NCBI RefSeq assembly: GCF_018138715.1
Contig: NZ_JAGSHX010000006.1
Span: 4,774,001-4,838,000 of the forward strand
Reading direction: 5' to 3'
DNA: 64,000 nucleotides
Source of the DNA: Streptomyces asiaticus
Lineage (GTDB): Bacteria > Actinomycetota > Actinomycetes > Streptomycetales > Streptomycetaceae
The notes beneath the pieces are model-generated. The model searched no databases and was not told where the DNA came from. It worked only from the letters and a program-made list of their open reading frames with translations. The position numbers were made by a program, and so were the translations under genes. Positions within the stretch are counted from its first letter, which is position 1. Every line of letters begins with the position of its first letter. Shown here piece after piece: positions 41,001-51,414 of the stretch.

Positions 41001-41511
41001 CCACCCCGGCCGGACGCCTGAGGACGCCTGTACGGCGGTGCTGGACGCGCTGCTGCCCGATCGCCCGAGCGATGACATCGCGCTCATCGTGGCCCGTACG
41101 AGGGTGCTGGAGCCCGGTCTGACCGCCGACTGGGAGGTGCCGTCCGATCCGGCGCAGGTGGCCGAGGTGCGTGCCGCGGTGGCCCGGAAGCTCGCGGAGT
41201 GGGATCTGGGCGACGTCGCGTTCACGACCGAGCTCATCCTCAGCGAGCTGATCACCAACGCGATCCGCTACGCGACCGGCCCGATCCGGGTGCGGCTGCT
41301 CTGCGACCGCAGCCTGATCTGCGAGGTCTTCGACACCAGCAGCACCTCCCCGCATCTGCGGTACGCGGGGACGACGGACGAGGGCGGCCGGGGGCTCTTC
41401 CTGGTCTCGCAGTTCGCCGACCGCTGGGGCACCCGCTACACCGCGGACGGCAAGGTCATCTGGACCGAGCAGACGCTGCCGCTGTCGAAGCACGGCAGGC
41501 CGAGGCCGTAG
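38023..41511 (+). CDS. Membrane PAS-GAF-SpoIIE phosphatase with HATPase domain
   Basis: 1162 residues, if ATG 38023 is right (ATG 38101 is an alternative). Order: long disordered N-terminus with QQGQRD repeats (about 75-125); TM1 (207-230); extracytoplasmic single-Cache sensor (RYDSEREARNRSMAVAESFA ...); TM2 (about 365-388); PAS (about 405-500); GAF (about 530-770), interrupted by a 10-residue repeat array at 571-636; SpoIIE/PP2C phosphatase (about 790-1020; GGDWFDVIPLPG, TDGLIEKRDRDIETGLEML, PSDDIALIVAR); RsbW-type HATPase (about 1040-1155; LSELITNAIRYATGPI, GRGLFLVSQFADRWG). Such proteins switch anti-anti-sigma factors by phosphorylation and dephosphorylation in response to an external ligand. 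A poly-Gly run lies inside the PP2C domain. Confidence 0.92.
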   Translation: MSDGSARPAAEDAARPPLSEGARNSDMAGLFGRPRVPLARTMTDWRPRGRREGPHSAWERRGRRVQQDTQDHQDRQDPRDQQGQRDQQGRRDPRDQQGQRDERGQQGQRDEQGQRDQWDQRDQADPHGSPAPIARWGPQGRQSTYAQLSPHGRPPVRTGWSGRGPGPGSGPGSGPGSGGGPGAPTGRGYGQRSRWHPGRGVRTVAGQVFVLQVGVVLLLVVAAVVALVLQSRYDSEREARNRSMAVAESFANAPGMVSALRGRDPSAVLQPLAERARKGSGVDFVVAMTPQGIRYTHPNPARIGKHFMGSIRPAAEGRTVQETFTGTLGLSVRSVVPVKDAQGKVVGLVAAGITIKKVSGAADHQMPLLFGAAAAALALATAGTALVSRRLRRQTHGLDPSEMTRMYEHHDAVLHSVREGVLIVGGDGRLVLANDEARRLFDLPSDAEGRLVSELGFDPHTAALLASGRPATDEVHTAGERLLSVSHRPTDRDGGPPGSVATLRDTTELRALSGKVDLARNRLKLLYDAGVSIGTTLDVVRTAQELAEYAVARFADYVSVDLADSVLRGEEPPDGVSGLSESPDGVSGLSEPPDGVPGLSEPPDGVPGLSDPPDGVPGLSDPPDGVPGLSEPPDAGSWAAVAAADGGRTVLRRTALSGIRDDGPLYPLGMLIEFGPSAPQARGFRSGAVTVEPVLGDFGGWQEQDPEHARRIVDYGIHSMITVPLRARGVVLGVASFMRAEKPEPFEEDDVSLAEELVTRAAVSIDNARRYTREHTMAVTLQRSLLPRMLPEQNALDVAYRYLPAESGVGGDWFDVIPLPGARVALVVGDVVGHGLHAAATMGRLRTAVHNFSTLDLPPDEILSHLDDLIARIDQDEGPGGLDGDGGGGGGGGGGGEGITGATCLYAIYDPVTRRCTMARAGHPPPALVRPDGSVEFLELPAGPPLGLGGLPFETAELELPEGSHLVLYTDGLIEKRDRDIETGLEMLRGALAHPGRTPEDACTAVLDALLPDRPSDDIALIVARTRVLEPGLTADWEVPSDPAQVAEVRAAVARKLAEWDLGDVAFTTELILSELITNAIRYATGPIRVRLLCDRSLICEVFDTSSTSPHLRYAGTTDEGGRGLFLVSQFADRWGTRYTADGKVIWTEQTLPLSKHGRPRP
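39733..39930 (+). repeat. 30-bp in-frame repeat array inside the GAF domain
   Basis: Six full 30-bp units (39733-39912) and a partial seventh encode (E/D)(P/S)PDGV(S/P)GLS. Units 3-6 are nearly identical in DNA. Copy number probably varies between strains. Confidence 0.9.
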
Positions 41512-41521
41512 ACGTACGAAG

Positions 41522-41556
41522 CGAGGCCCGCCCGCGCAGTGCGCGGGCGGGCCTCG
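41522..41556. terminator. Strong bidirectional terminator
   Basis: 16-bp perfect stem CGAGGCCCGCCCGCGC / GCGCGGGCGGGCCTCG with a 3-base loop, between converging genes. Confidence 0.85.
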
Positions 41557-41576
41557 TCATGGTCGACACGGGGGCG

Positions 41577-43844
41577 TCACTTCACCGGCGTGGGCTCCGG
41601 GGCCTCGGCCGACTCGCCGTCGCCCTCCGGCTCGGCGGGGGTCTTCACCGAGTCGAGGAGCAGCTGCGCCACATCCACGACCTGGAGCTCCTCCTTCACC
41701 ACGCCGTCGTTCTTCTTGCCGTTGACGGAGTCGGTGAGCATCACCAGGCAGAACGGGCAGGCGGTGGAGACGATGTCCGGGTTGAGGGACAGCGCCTCGT
41801 CCACGCGCTCGTTGTTGATGCGCTTGCCGATCCGCTCCTCCATCCACATCCGGGCGCCGCCCGCGCCACAGCAGAAGCCGCGCTCCTTGTGGCGGTGCAT
41901 CTCCTCGTTCCGCAGCCCCGGCACCTTGGCGATGATCTCGCGCGGCGGGGTGTAGACCTTGTTGTGGCGGCCCAGGTAGCAGGGGTCGTGGTAGGTGATC
42001 AGACCCTCGACCGGGGTGACCGGGATCAGCTTGCCCTCGTCGATGAGGTGCTGGAGCAGCTGGGTGTGGTGGATGACCTCGAACTCGCCGCCCAGCTGCG
42101 GGTATTCGTTGGCGATCGTGTTGAAGCAGTGCGGGCAGGTGGCGACGATCTTCTTCGCCGACTTCGGCTTCTTGGACGACTCGTCTTCATCGTCCTCGCC
42201 GAAGGCCATGTTCAGCATCTCGACGTTCTGCTGGCCGAGCTGCTGGAAGAGGAACTCATTGCCCAGCCGGCGGGCGGAGTCACCGGTGCACGCCTCGTCG
42301 CCGCCCATGATCGCGAACTTGACGCCCGCGATGTGCAGCAGCTCCGCGAAGGCCTTGGTGGTCTTCTTGGCCCGGTCCTCCAGGGCGCCCGCGCAGCCGA
42401 CCCAGTAAAGGTAGTCGACCTCGGTGAGGTCCTCGATGTCCTTGCCGACGACCGGCACCTCGAAGTCGACTTCCTTGGTCCACGCCAGCCGCTGCTTCTT
42501 GGCCAGCCCCCAGGGGTTGCCCTTCTTCTCCAGGTTCTTGAGCATCGTGCCCGCCTCGGACGGGAACGAGGACTCGATCATCACCTGGTAGCGGCGCATG
42601 TCCACGATGTGGTCGACGTGCTCGATGTCCACCGGGCACTGCTCGACGCACGCCCCGCAAGTGGTGCAGGACCACAGCACGTCCGGGTCGATGACGCCGT
42701 TCTCCTCGAGCGTGCCGATCAGCGGCCGCTCGGCCTCCGCGAGCGCGGACGCGGGCACCTCGGCGAGCTGCTCCTCGCTCGCCTTCTCCTCGCCCTCGGC
42801 CGTCTTGCCGCCACCGGCGAGCAGATACGGGGCCTTGGCGTGGCTGTGGTCGCGCAGCGACATGATCAGCAGCTTGGGCGAGAGCGGCTTGCCGGTGTTC
42901 CAGGCGGGGCACTGCGACTGGCAGCGGCCGCATTCGGTGCAGGTGGAGAAGTCGAGGATGCCCTTCCAGGAGAAGTGCTCGATCTGCGAGACGCCGAACT
43001 GGGCGTCCTCGTCCGGGTCCTCGAAGTCGATCGGCTTGCCCTCGCTCACCATCGGCTGGAGCGCGCCGAGCGCCACCTCGCCGCTGGACTCCCGCTTGAA
43101 CCAGATGTTGGGGAAGGCGAGGAAGCGGTGCCAGGCGATGCTCATGTCGAGGTTGGTGCTGACCGTGATCATCCAGATCATGGTCGTGCCCAGCTTGATC
43201 ATCGCGAAGAAGTAGGTCAGGTTCTGCACCGTGTCCACGCTGAGCCCGTCGAAGAGCTGGACCAGCGGATACGAGGCGAAGTACGCGGGCTCGTAATGGT
43301 CTACGTGGTGCAGCGCGCCCTCGGTGCCGCGCAGCGCCATGATCGCGAGGCCGATGATGAGGATGACGTACTCGACGAAGTACGCCTGCCAGGCGGTGGA
43401 GCCCGTGAACCGGGACTTGCGCCCGGCCCGGCTGGGCAGGTTCAGCAGCCGGATCACCATCAGCGTCAGGATGCCCAGGGTGGTCATCGTGCCGATGAAC
43501 TCGATGTACAGCTCGTAGGGGAGGAAGCCGCCGAGGACCGGCAGCGTCCAGTCCGCCTGGAAGAGCTGGCCATAGGCGTTGATGATGGTCGGTGGCAGGG
43601 TCAGGAAGCCGATCGCCACGAACCAGTGGGCGACGCCGATGACGCCCCACTTGTTCATGCGCGTGTGCGCGAGGAACTCGCGGACCAGGGTCACGCTGCG
43701 CTGCCAGGGATTGTCGGTCCTGACCCCCGCCGGGACCGGCGCGCCGAGCTTGAAGAAGCGCACGAACTGTGCGACGGCCCGGCCGAGCAGGGCAACGCCG
43801 ACCGCGGTGAGGACCAGCGACACGATGATCGCGGCGAGTTGCAT
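41577..43844 (-). CDS. Membrane Fe-S oxidoreductase, EtfD-like (heterodisulfide-reductase related)
   Basis: 755 residues. Five or six N-terminal membrane helices (1-260; MQLAAIIVSLVLTAVGVALL, AHWFVAIGFLTLPPTIINA). Two 4Fe-4S motifs follow: CTECGRCQSQC with CP, and CTTCGACVEQC with CP. Two CCG domains follow: CTGDSARR...CPHCFNT, and DPCYLGRHNKVY with CCGAGGARM and CPFCLVM. Mycobacterial homologue Rv0338c (EtfD) passes electrons from ETF to menaquinone during beta-oxidation; the same role is inferred here. Tandem operator-like repeats lie just upstream (43873-43908). Ends at a terminator shared with the phosphatase gene. Confidence 0.92.
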   Translation of the reverse strand: MQLAAIIVSLVLTAVGVALLGRAVAQFVRFFKLGAPVPAGVRTDNPWQRSVTLVREFLAHTRMNKWGVIGVAHWFVAIGFLTLPPTIINAYGQLFQADWTLPVLGGFLPYELYIEFIGTMTTLGILTLMVIRLLNLPSRAGRKSRFTGSTAWQAYFVEYVILIIGLAIMALRGTEGALHHVDHYEPAYFASYPLVQLFDGLSVDTVQNLTYFFAMIKLGTTMIWMITVSTNLDMSIAWHRFLAFPNIWFKRESSGEVALGALQPMVSEGKPIDFEDPDEDAQFGVSQIEHFSWKGILDFSTCTECGRCQSQCPAWNTGKPLSPKLLIMSLRDHSHAKAPYLLAGGGKTAEGEEKASEEQLAEVPASALAEAERPLIGTLEENGVIDPDVLWSCTTCGACVEQCPVDIEHVDHIVDMRRYQVMIESSFPSEAGTMLKNLEKKGNPWGLAKKQRLAWTKEVDFEVPVVGKDIEDLTEVDYLYWVGCAGALEDRAKKTTKAFAELLHIAGVKFAIMGGDEACTGDSARRLGNEFLFQQLGQQNVEMLNMAFGEDDEDESSKKPKSAKKIVATCPHCFNTIANEYPQLGGEFEVIHHTQLLQHLIDEGKLIPVTPVEGLITYHDPCYLGRHNKVYTPPREIIAKVPGLRNEEMHRHKERGFCCGAGGARMWMEERIGKRINNERVDEALSLNPDIVSTACPFCLVMLTDSVNGKKNDGVVKEELQVVDVAQLLLDSVKTPAEPEGDGESAEAPEPTPVK

Positions 43845-43872
43845 AAGGGGCTCCTCGAACCTGCGAGAGCTG

Positions 43873-43908
43873 GATTACTAAGCAGTACTTGATTACTAAG
43901 CAGTAACT
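43873..43908 (-). promoter_or_regulatory. Tandem TTACT..AGTAA operator upstream of the etfD-like gene
   Basis: GATTACTAAGCAGTA repeats with an 18-bp period (43873 and 43891). On the gene's strand each reads as TACTGCTTAGTAA, with TTACT-GCTT-AGTAA dyad symmetry in the full copy (43893-43906). About 30 bp from the start codon. Resembles TetR-family operators of fatty-acid genes; the regulator is not in this window. Confidence 0.55.
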
Positions 43909-44059
43909 TAATGTGGCTTGACCGAGATTACCCGCCCGGACGGGCGCCCATGTAGTCGACGAGCCGGTGATCTGTGTCGCTCATTTGGCCCCTACCCTCC
44001 CTCACTTGGCCCCTCCTCTCCCGCTTCCACGCCCGCTTGGGCATAAGCCTCATATAAAA

Positions 44060-44080
44060 CTTGAGCCCTGTCGACTCAGG
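44060..44080 (+). promoter_or_regulatory. HAIR site 1 (HspR operator) of dnaK operon
   Basis: CTTGAGC-N7-ACTCAGG. The consensus HspR-associated inverted repeat is CTTGAGT-N7-ACTCAAG; two positions differ. Directly upstream of the -35 box. Confidence 0.85.
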
Positions 44081-44084
44081 TCTG

Positions 44085-44114
44085 TTGACAGCGGCAGAGC
44101 GGCTGATGCACGCT
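44085..44114 (+). promoter_or_regulatory. Candidate dnaK operon promoter
   Basis: TTGACA (44085-44090), 18-bp spacer, CACGCT (44109-44114). Transcription would start near 44121, inside HAIR site 2, about 35 bp before ATG. Confidence 0.65.
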
Positions 44115-44133
44115 TGAGCCTGTTCCACTCAAT
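44113..44133 (+). promoter_or_regulatory. HAIR site 2 (HspR operator) of dnaK operon
   Basis: CTTGAGC-N7-ACTCAAT, covering the end of the -10 box and the probable transcription start, so bound HspR would block the promoter. Confidence 0.87.
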
Positions 44134-44140
44134 GCTGTAG

Positions 44141-46686
<2,546 letters not shown>

Positions 46687-46731
46687 CGTGACGGTGACCG
46701 CGAGAGCAGCAGGAGAGGAGGGACGTCGGGG

Positions 46732-47916
46732 ATGAGCACCAAGGACTTCGTGGAGAAGGACTACTACAAAGTTCTCGGCGTCCCCAAGGACGCCACCGAG
46801 GCGGAGATCAAGAAGGCGTACCGGAAGCTCGCCCGCGAGTACCACCCGGACGCCAACAAGGGCGACGCCAAGGCGGAGGACCGGTTCAAGGAGATCTCCG
46901 AGGCCAATGACATCCTCGGGGATCCCAAGCGGCGCAAGGAGTACGACGAGGCCCGCGCGCTGTTCGGCAACGGGGGCTTCCGCCCCGGGCCGGGCGGACC
47001 GGGTGGCACCGGCAGCTTCAACTTCGACCTGGGCGACCTCTTCGGCGGCGGCGCGCAGGGCGGCGGCGGTGGCGGCGCCGGCGGCTTCGGCGGCGGGCTC
47101 GGGGATGTCTTCGGCGGGCTGTTCGGCCGCGGCGGCACCACCCGCGCCCAGCCGCGCCGGGGCCAGGACATCGAGTCCGAGGTGACGCTCAGCTTCACCG
47201 AGGCCGTCGAGGGGGCCACGGTCCCGCTGCGGATGTCCAGCCAGGCCCCGTGCAAGGCGTGCTCGGGCACCGGCGACCGGGACGGCACCCCGCGGGTCTG
47301 CCCGACCTGTGTCGGCACCGGCCAGGTCAGCCGGGGCGGCGGGGGCGGCTTCTCGCTCACCGACCCGTGCGTGGAGTGCCGCGGCCGCGGGCTGATCGCG
47401 CAGAACCCGTGCGAGACCTGCAAGGGCAGCGGACGGGCCCGTTCCGCCCGCACCATGCAGGTCCGGATCCCCGCGGGGGTCAGCGACGGCCAGCGGATCC
47501 GGCTGCGCGGCAAGGGCGCCCCGGGCGAGACCGGCGGCCCGGCCGGCGATCTGTACGTGGTCGTGCATGTGGACCCGCATCCGGTCTTCGGCCGCAAGGA
47601 CGACAACCTGACCGTCACCGTGCCCGTCACCCTTCCCGAGGCGGCGCTCGGCGGCGAGATCAAGGTCCCGACCCTGGGCGGCCCGCCGGTCACCCTGAAG
47701 CTGCCGCCCGGCACGCCCAACGGACGGACCATGCGCGCCCGGGGCAAGGGCGCGGTGCGCAAGGACGGCACCCGCGGGGACCTGCTGGTCACCGTCGAGG
47801 TCACGGTGCCGAAGGACCTGAGCGACCCGGCGCGTGACGCGCTGGAGTCGTATCGCGAGGCGACCGTGGGAGAGGACCCACGGGCGGAGCTGTTCAAGGC
47901 CGCGAAGGGAGCATGA
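46732..47916 (+). CDS. dnaJ: Chaperone DnaJ (type I Hsp40)
   Basis: 394 residues. J domain (about 8-75; KDYYKVLGVPKDATEAEIKK, HPD in REYHPDANKG), Gly/Phe-rich linker, four zinc-binding CxxCxGxG repeats (CKACSGTG, CPTCVGTG, CVECRGRG, CETCKGSG) and the C-terminal substrate-binding beta domain. Stimulates DnaK ATPase and delivers clients. 45 bp after grpE; 1 bp before hspR. Confidence 0.97.
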   Translation: MSTKDFVEKDYYKVLGVPKDATEAEIKKAYRKLAREYHPDANKGDAKAEDRFKEISEANDILGDPKRRKEYDEARALFGNGGFRPGPGGPGGTGSFNFDLGDLFGGGAQGGGGGGAGGFGGGLGDVFGGLFGRGGTTRAQPRRGQDIESEVTLSFTEAVEGATVPLRMSSQAPCKACSGTGDRDGTPRVCPTCVGTGQVSRGGGGGFSLTDPCVECRGRGLIAQNPCETCKGSGRARSARTMQVRIPAGVSDGQRIRLRGKGAPGETGGPAGDLYVVVHVDPHPVFGRKDDNLTVTVPVTLPEAALGGEIKVPTLGGPPVTLKLPPGTPNGRTMRARGKGAVRKDGTRGDLLVTVEVTVPKDLSDPARDALESYREATVGEDPRAELFKAAKGA

Positions 47917-47917
47917 G

Positions 47918-48391
47918 ATGGACGGCCGAGGAGGATTCGGAGGCAGGGGCGCCGGCCGACCCCGTAACCCCTATGAGCTGACCGAGGATTCGCCGGTCTA
48001 CGTCATCTCGGTGGCCGCCCAGCTCTCCGGGCTGCACCCGCAGACCCTGCGTCAGTACGACCGCCTCGGCCTGGTCTCCCCCGACCGTACCGCCGGCCGC
48101 GGCCGGCGGTACTCCGCGCGCGACATCCAGCTGCTCCGCCAGGTCCAGCAGCTGTCCCAGGACGAGGGCATCAACCTCGCCGGGATCAAGCGCATCATCG
48201 AACTGGAGAACCAGGTCGCGGCCCTCCAGTCCCGGGTCGCCGAGCTCCAGGCCGCGGTCGAGGGCGCCGCGACGGCCATGCAGCAGCGCGAGGCCCAGGT
48301 CCACGCCTCCTACCGCCGCGACCTGGTCCGCTACCAGGACGTCCAGCAGAGCAGCGCCCTGGTGGTCTGGCGCCCCAAGCGCCCGGAGTAG
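47918..48391 (+). CDS. hspR: MerR-type heat-shock repressor HspR
   Basis: 157 residues from ATG 47918, just after the dnaJ stop. MerR winged HTH (about 27-95; VYVISVAAQLSGLHPQTLRQ, YDRLGLVSPDRTAGRGRRYS), the tight-turn HspR sequence, then a coiled coil (IIELENQVAALQSRVAELQA) and a short C-terminal tail. Binds HAIR sites with DnaK as co-repressor; two such sites precede its own operon, and one lies before clpB in this window. Negative feedback senses free DnaK. Confidence 0.96.
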   Translation: MDGRGGFGGRGAGRPRNPYELTEDSPVYVISVAAQLSGLHPQTLRQYDRLGLVSPDRTAGRGRRYSARDIQLLRQVQQLSQDEGINLAGIKRIIELENQVAALQSRVAELQAAVEGAATAMQQREAQVHASYRRDLVRYQDVQQSSALVVWRPKRPE

Positions 48392-48434
48392 CGCCCGGAC
48401 CGTTTCTTCCGTTTCCAAACTCATCCGATCGAGT

Positions 48435-48466
48435 GGCCCGGCGACCGAATCCCAGGTCGTCGGGCC
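48435..48466 (+). terminator. Terminator of the dnaK operon
   Basis: Stem GGCCCGGCGACC / GGTCGTCGGGCC (one G-T pair), 8-base loop, followed by TTTC. Confidence 0.8.
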
Positions 48467-48549
48467 TTTCGTATCTCTAGCGTGAGGCCGTTGCCTGCCT
48501 GTGCCACGAGGGCACTCTTGGCCCACACTTGAGGAGGAGGTGCTGCGCC

Positions 48550-49191
48550 ATGACCGCACTCGCCCATGAGGCGCCTACGACGACGGAGGTGCCCGAGGCC
48601 ATGTCCCCGATCTCGCTCGATGAGGCCCTGTGGCAGGCGTGGAAGTCCCTGGAACTCCCCGAGGGCTTTCGCGCGGAGATTGTCGAGGGGTTCATCGAGG
48701 TGTCGCCAACCGGACGTTCCAGCCATGCCCGCATCATCAACCGGCTGCGGCGGCTGCTCGAGAAGTACCTGGAAGACGGCGATTACGCGGTCCACCACGA
48801 CTGGAATGTCATCCACGGCCTGAAGGCATGGGTGCCGGATCTGTTCGTCGCGCCCCAGGAGGACGAGGAGTTCGTCACCGAGGACGGCCTCGGCTTCGCC
48901 GCCTCCGCCGTGAAGCTCGTCGTCGAAGTGGTCTCCCCCGGCCACGAGAACCAGCAGCGCGACCGGGTGCGCAAGCGCCGTGCCTACGCAGGGGCCGGGA
49001 TCCCCGTCTACGTCCTGATCGACGACCACGACAACCACGGCACCGTCACCGTGCTGACCTCCCCCTCCCCGGACGAGGGGACGTACGCCGCCGAGACCCG
49101 TGTCCCGTACGGCACCGTGGTGGAGATTCCGGAGGGCCCGGCGAAGGGCTTCGGGATCACGGAGGAGATCACCGGCCCGCGCCAGGGGTGA
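48550..49191 (+). CDS. Uma2 family (DUF820) restriction-endonuclease-fold protein
   Basis: 213 residues from ATG 48550 behind AGGAGGAGG. PD-(D/E)XK-type fold: FRAEIVEGFIEVSPTGRSSH, AWVPDLFVAPQEDE (PD motif) and AASAVKLVVEVVSPGHENQQRDRVRKRRAYAGAGIPVYVLID (E-V-V, then the conserved Arg/Lys helix). Uma2 proteins are abundant in Streptomyces and cyanobacteria; biological substrates are unclear. Single gene, no partner. Confidence 0.87.
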   Translation: MTALAHEAPTTTEVPEAMSPISLDEALWQAWKSLELPEGFRAEIVEGFIEVSPTGRSSHARIINRLRRLLEKYLEDGDYAVHHDWNVIHGLKAWVPDLFVAPQEDEEFVTEDGLGFAASAVKLVVEVVSPGHENQQRDRVRKRRAYAGAGIPVYVLIDDHDNHGTVTVLTSPSPDEGTYAAETRVPYGTVVEIPEGPAKGFGITEEITGPRQG

Positions 49192-49265
49192 CCGGGCCGG
49201 GATGAGTTCCGGGCCGCTGGAGTGTCCTATCTGCTGAACGGAGCATTCCACCGCAGGAGACCCCG

Positions 49266-49538
49266 ATGCACGCAGCCCTCGTCACCCTCACGATCGACCC
49301 GGCCCAGGCCTCTGCGGCTGCCGCCGCGCTCATGAACGACATCTTGCCCAAGCTCACCGCCGCACCAGGCTTCGTCTCCGGCCAGTGGCTGGAGCCCGTG
49401 GACGGTCGGGGCCTGTCGATCCTGACCTTCGAGGACGAGGAGCGGGCCCGCGCCGCCGCCCCGCTGCTGGGCGCCTCGGCCCCCGGCGTCACCATCGAGT
49501 CCGTCGAGTTCCGCCGCGTCGCCCTCACGGCGCCCTGA
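49266..49538 (+). CDS. Small ABM-like (dimeric alpha-beta barrel) protein
   Basis: 90 residues: MHAALVTLTIDPAQASAAAA and the alternating helix/strand plan with GFVSGQWLEPVDGRGLSILTFEDEERARAAAPLL. Fits a ferredoxin-like fold of the antibiotic-biosynthesis-monooxygenase type, without clear catalytic residues. GCAGGAGACCCCG gives a good ribosome site. Function unknown. Confidence 0.65.
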   Translation: MHAALVTLTIDPAQASAAAAALMNDILPKLTAAPGFVSGQWLEPVDGRGLSILTFEDEERARAAAPLLGASAPGVTIESVEFRRVALTAP

Positions 49539-49547
49539 CCGTACGGT

Positions 49548-49982
49548 CTACGCCCACGCGGCGGGCGGCGTTCTGGTGATCTCGCACCAGACGACCTTGG
49601 ACGCGGGCCCCCACCGCTCACCCGTCAGCGGGTAGTGGCTCCACCGGTCGGCGAGCAGCCGCAGCAAGTGCAGCCCGCGCCCACTCTCGCCGCCCGCCGT
49701 GAGCGGGCGGAGGCCGGGTGGGGCCACGCTGGAGTCCCACACGGTCATCCGCAACGTCTCGGCGGACCACTTCAGCCGCAGATCGGCCTCGCCGCCCGCG
49801 TGCACGAGGGCGTTGGTGAGCATCTCGCTCGCCAACAGCTCGGCACGCTCGACCAGTTCGGGTAGCTCATGAGCGGTGAGGGCGGTACGGAGGGAGGCTC
49901 TGGCCACGCCGACGGCCCGGGGGTCGTGCGGGATGTGGAGGCAGTACTCGAACGGGGCGACGGGTGGCGTGACGAGGGGCAT
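49548..49982 (-). CDS. RsbW/AbaA-type ATP-binding (anti-sigma-like) protein
   Basis: 144 residues with a GHKL HATPase_c_2 domain: VGVARASLRTALTAHELPEL, LLASEMLTNALVHAGGEADL (N box, Asn), MTVWDSS and GRGLHLLRLLADRW (G boxes). Part of the family that, in streptomycetes, is encoded near DUF5753/HTH and DUF397 genes (abaA/whiJ-like clusters). ATG 49982 behind GGAGG. Could be a histidine-kinase-like anti-sigma factor or a phospho-relay partner of the neighbouring pair. Confidence 0.85.
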   Translation of the reverse strand: MPLVTPPVAPFEYCLHIPHDPRAVGVARASLRTALTAHELPELVERAELLASEMLTNALVHAGGEADLRLKWSAETLRMTVWDSSVAPPGLRPLTAGGESGRGLHLLRLLADRWSHYPLTGERWGPASKVVWCEITRTPPAAWA

Positions 49983-50216
49983 AGGGGCCTCCTGCTGGCG
50001 CGATGGGACGGGCCGACCGGTGTCAATGCCGCCGCCCTGCGTTTGCGGGCATGACGGTGCGCTTCCGGCTGGCCGGTTGCTTCGTTGGGTGAGCAGTGCG
50101 ATACGTAACGTAGGGTGCTACCTAGTAACGGTGCAACCTAGTCCGGCAAGTTCGCCCGAATGGGTCGAGTCATGGCATCGTGGCGCCGCAGATGTTGAGT
50201 CACAGGGAGTACATGC

Positions 50217-51068
50217 ATGCCGCCGAGGAGTAATCCCACCGCTCGACAGGAGCGCCTTGGTGCAGAGCTGCGAAAGATGCGGGAGCGTGCGGGTATGACC
50301 GCGCGGGAGGCTGCTGGGCGCCTCGGCGTGAGCCCCATGCAGATGAGTCACATGGAGGTCGGCCGTATCGGCGTCAGTGCGGAGCGGCTGCGCACGCTGG
50401 CTGATCACTACTGCTGTGCGGACCGCGCGTTGGTGGATGCGCTGGCCGCAATGGCGACGGAGCGGGTCCGTGGCTGGTGGGAGGATTACCGCGGCACGCT
50501 TGCCCCGATGTCTCTGGACCTCGCGGCAATGGAGTGGCACTCCCGGCGTATGCGAGCCCTGCAAGTGGTGCACATCCCGGGCTTGCTCCAAGTGGAGCCG
50601 TACATGCGGGCTCTGTTCACCTACGCGCGTTTGAACCACGCTTCGGACCACCTTGAGGCGGTCATCGACTTCCGCTTGAGGCGCCGGAATGTGCTGGAGC
50701 GAGACGACCCGCCGGAGTTCACGGCGATCATCCACGAAGCCGCGCTACTGATGAGGGTCGGTGACCGCAAGGCGGCCCGTGAACAGCTGGAGCACATCCT
50801 GGAGACCTCCGAACTCCCGGGCGTCACCGTATGTGTGGTTCCCTTCTCTGCCGAAGGGTTCGCGGGTATGGGGTACGCAATGACGTACGCGGCAGGTCCG
50901 GTGCCTCAGCTGGACACGGCGCAGATCGATCACTTCCATGGCATCGACTTCCTTCACGCCGAGGCGCAACTGGAGCACTACCGGGCCCTTCTGCGTACCG
51001 TTGAGTCGTCTGCGATGAGTGCCGAGGACTCGCGAGCCTTCATCCACCGCATCGCACGAGAGCTGTAA
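50217..51068 (+). CDS. WhiJ-like XRE/DUF5753 regulator
   Basis: 283 residues. Helix-turn-helix of the XRE type (about 10-68; LGAELRKMRERAGMTAREAA, GRLGVSPMQMSHMEVGR), then DUF5753 (about 90-280; LQVVHIPGLLQVEPYMRALF, VRFLTEAAL-type IIHEAALLMRVGD, EFTAIIHEA, VVPFSAEGFAGMGYAM). WhiJ of S. coelicolor, paired with a DUF397 protein, controls development. Start 50217 has GGGAG upstream. Coupled with the DUF397 gene 12 bp later. Confidence 0.9.
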   Translation: MPPRSNPTARQERLGAELRKMRERAGMTAREAAGRLGVSPMQMSHMEVGRIGVSAERLRTLADHYCCADRALVDALAAMATERVRGWWEDYRGTLAPMSLDLAAMEWHSRRMRALQVVHIPGLLQVEPYMRALFTYARLNHASDHLEAVIDFRLRRRNVLERDDPPEFTAIIHEAALLMRVGDRKAAREQLEHILETSELPGVTVCVVPFSAEGFAGMGYAMTYAAGPVPQLDTAQIDHFHGIDFLHAEAQLEHYRALLRTVESSAMSAEDSRAFIHRIAREL

Positions 51069-51080
51069 GGGGCCAGGAGA

Positions 51081-51284
51081 ATGCACCGAACCGGCTGGCG
51101 GAAGAGTTCCTTCTCGGGGACAGGGCCGGACAACAACTGCGTCGAACTCGCCACCGCCGAGAGTGGCGGCATACACCTGCGCGAGAGCGACGCCCCTAGG
51201 ACCGTCCTCACCACCACTCCCCGCCCCCTCGCGGCCTTCATACGGGCCGCCAAGGCGGGGAGGTTCGACCGCCTGGCCGGGTGA
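51081..51284 (+). CDS. DUF397 (BldB-like) small protein
   Basis: 67 residues, MHRTGWRKSSFSGTGPDNNC, then VELATAESGGIHLRESDAPR and PLAAFIRAAKAGRFDRLAG: the complete DUF397 signature. These proteins bind or antagonise the adjacent WhiJ-type regulator. Ribosome site CAGGAGA. Same transcript as the HTH gene. Confidence 0.92.
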   Translation: MHRTGWRKSSFSGTGPDNNCVELATAESGGIHLRESDAPRTVLTTTPRPLAAFIRAAKAGRFDRLAG

Positions 51285-51414
51285 GCCGGGGGTTGGCGGT
51301 GGGTTTGTGCCGCCGTTCATGGACCGTGTTGCCACATTGGTGACGCAAACTCACCGCAAAACCCGTTATCCACAGGCCCAGCGCGAGAGCAGGACCCTAC
51401 GGCACTGTGGGGAG

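Noticed and set aside
38653..41493. 946-codon minus-strand frame over the SpoIIE phosphatase
   Set aside because: Shadow of a high-GC gene; no domain, no start signal, and the plus-strand product has five recognisable domains.
41199..43892. 897-codon plus-strand frame over the EtfD-like gene
   Set aside because: Antisense shadow; the minus-strand product has all Fe-S and CCG motifs.
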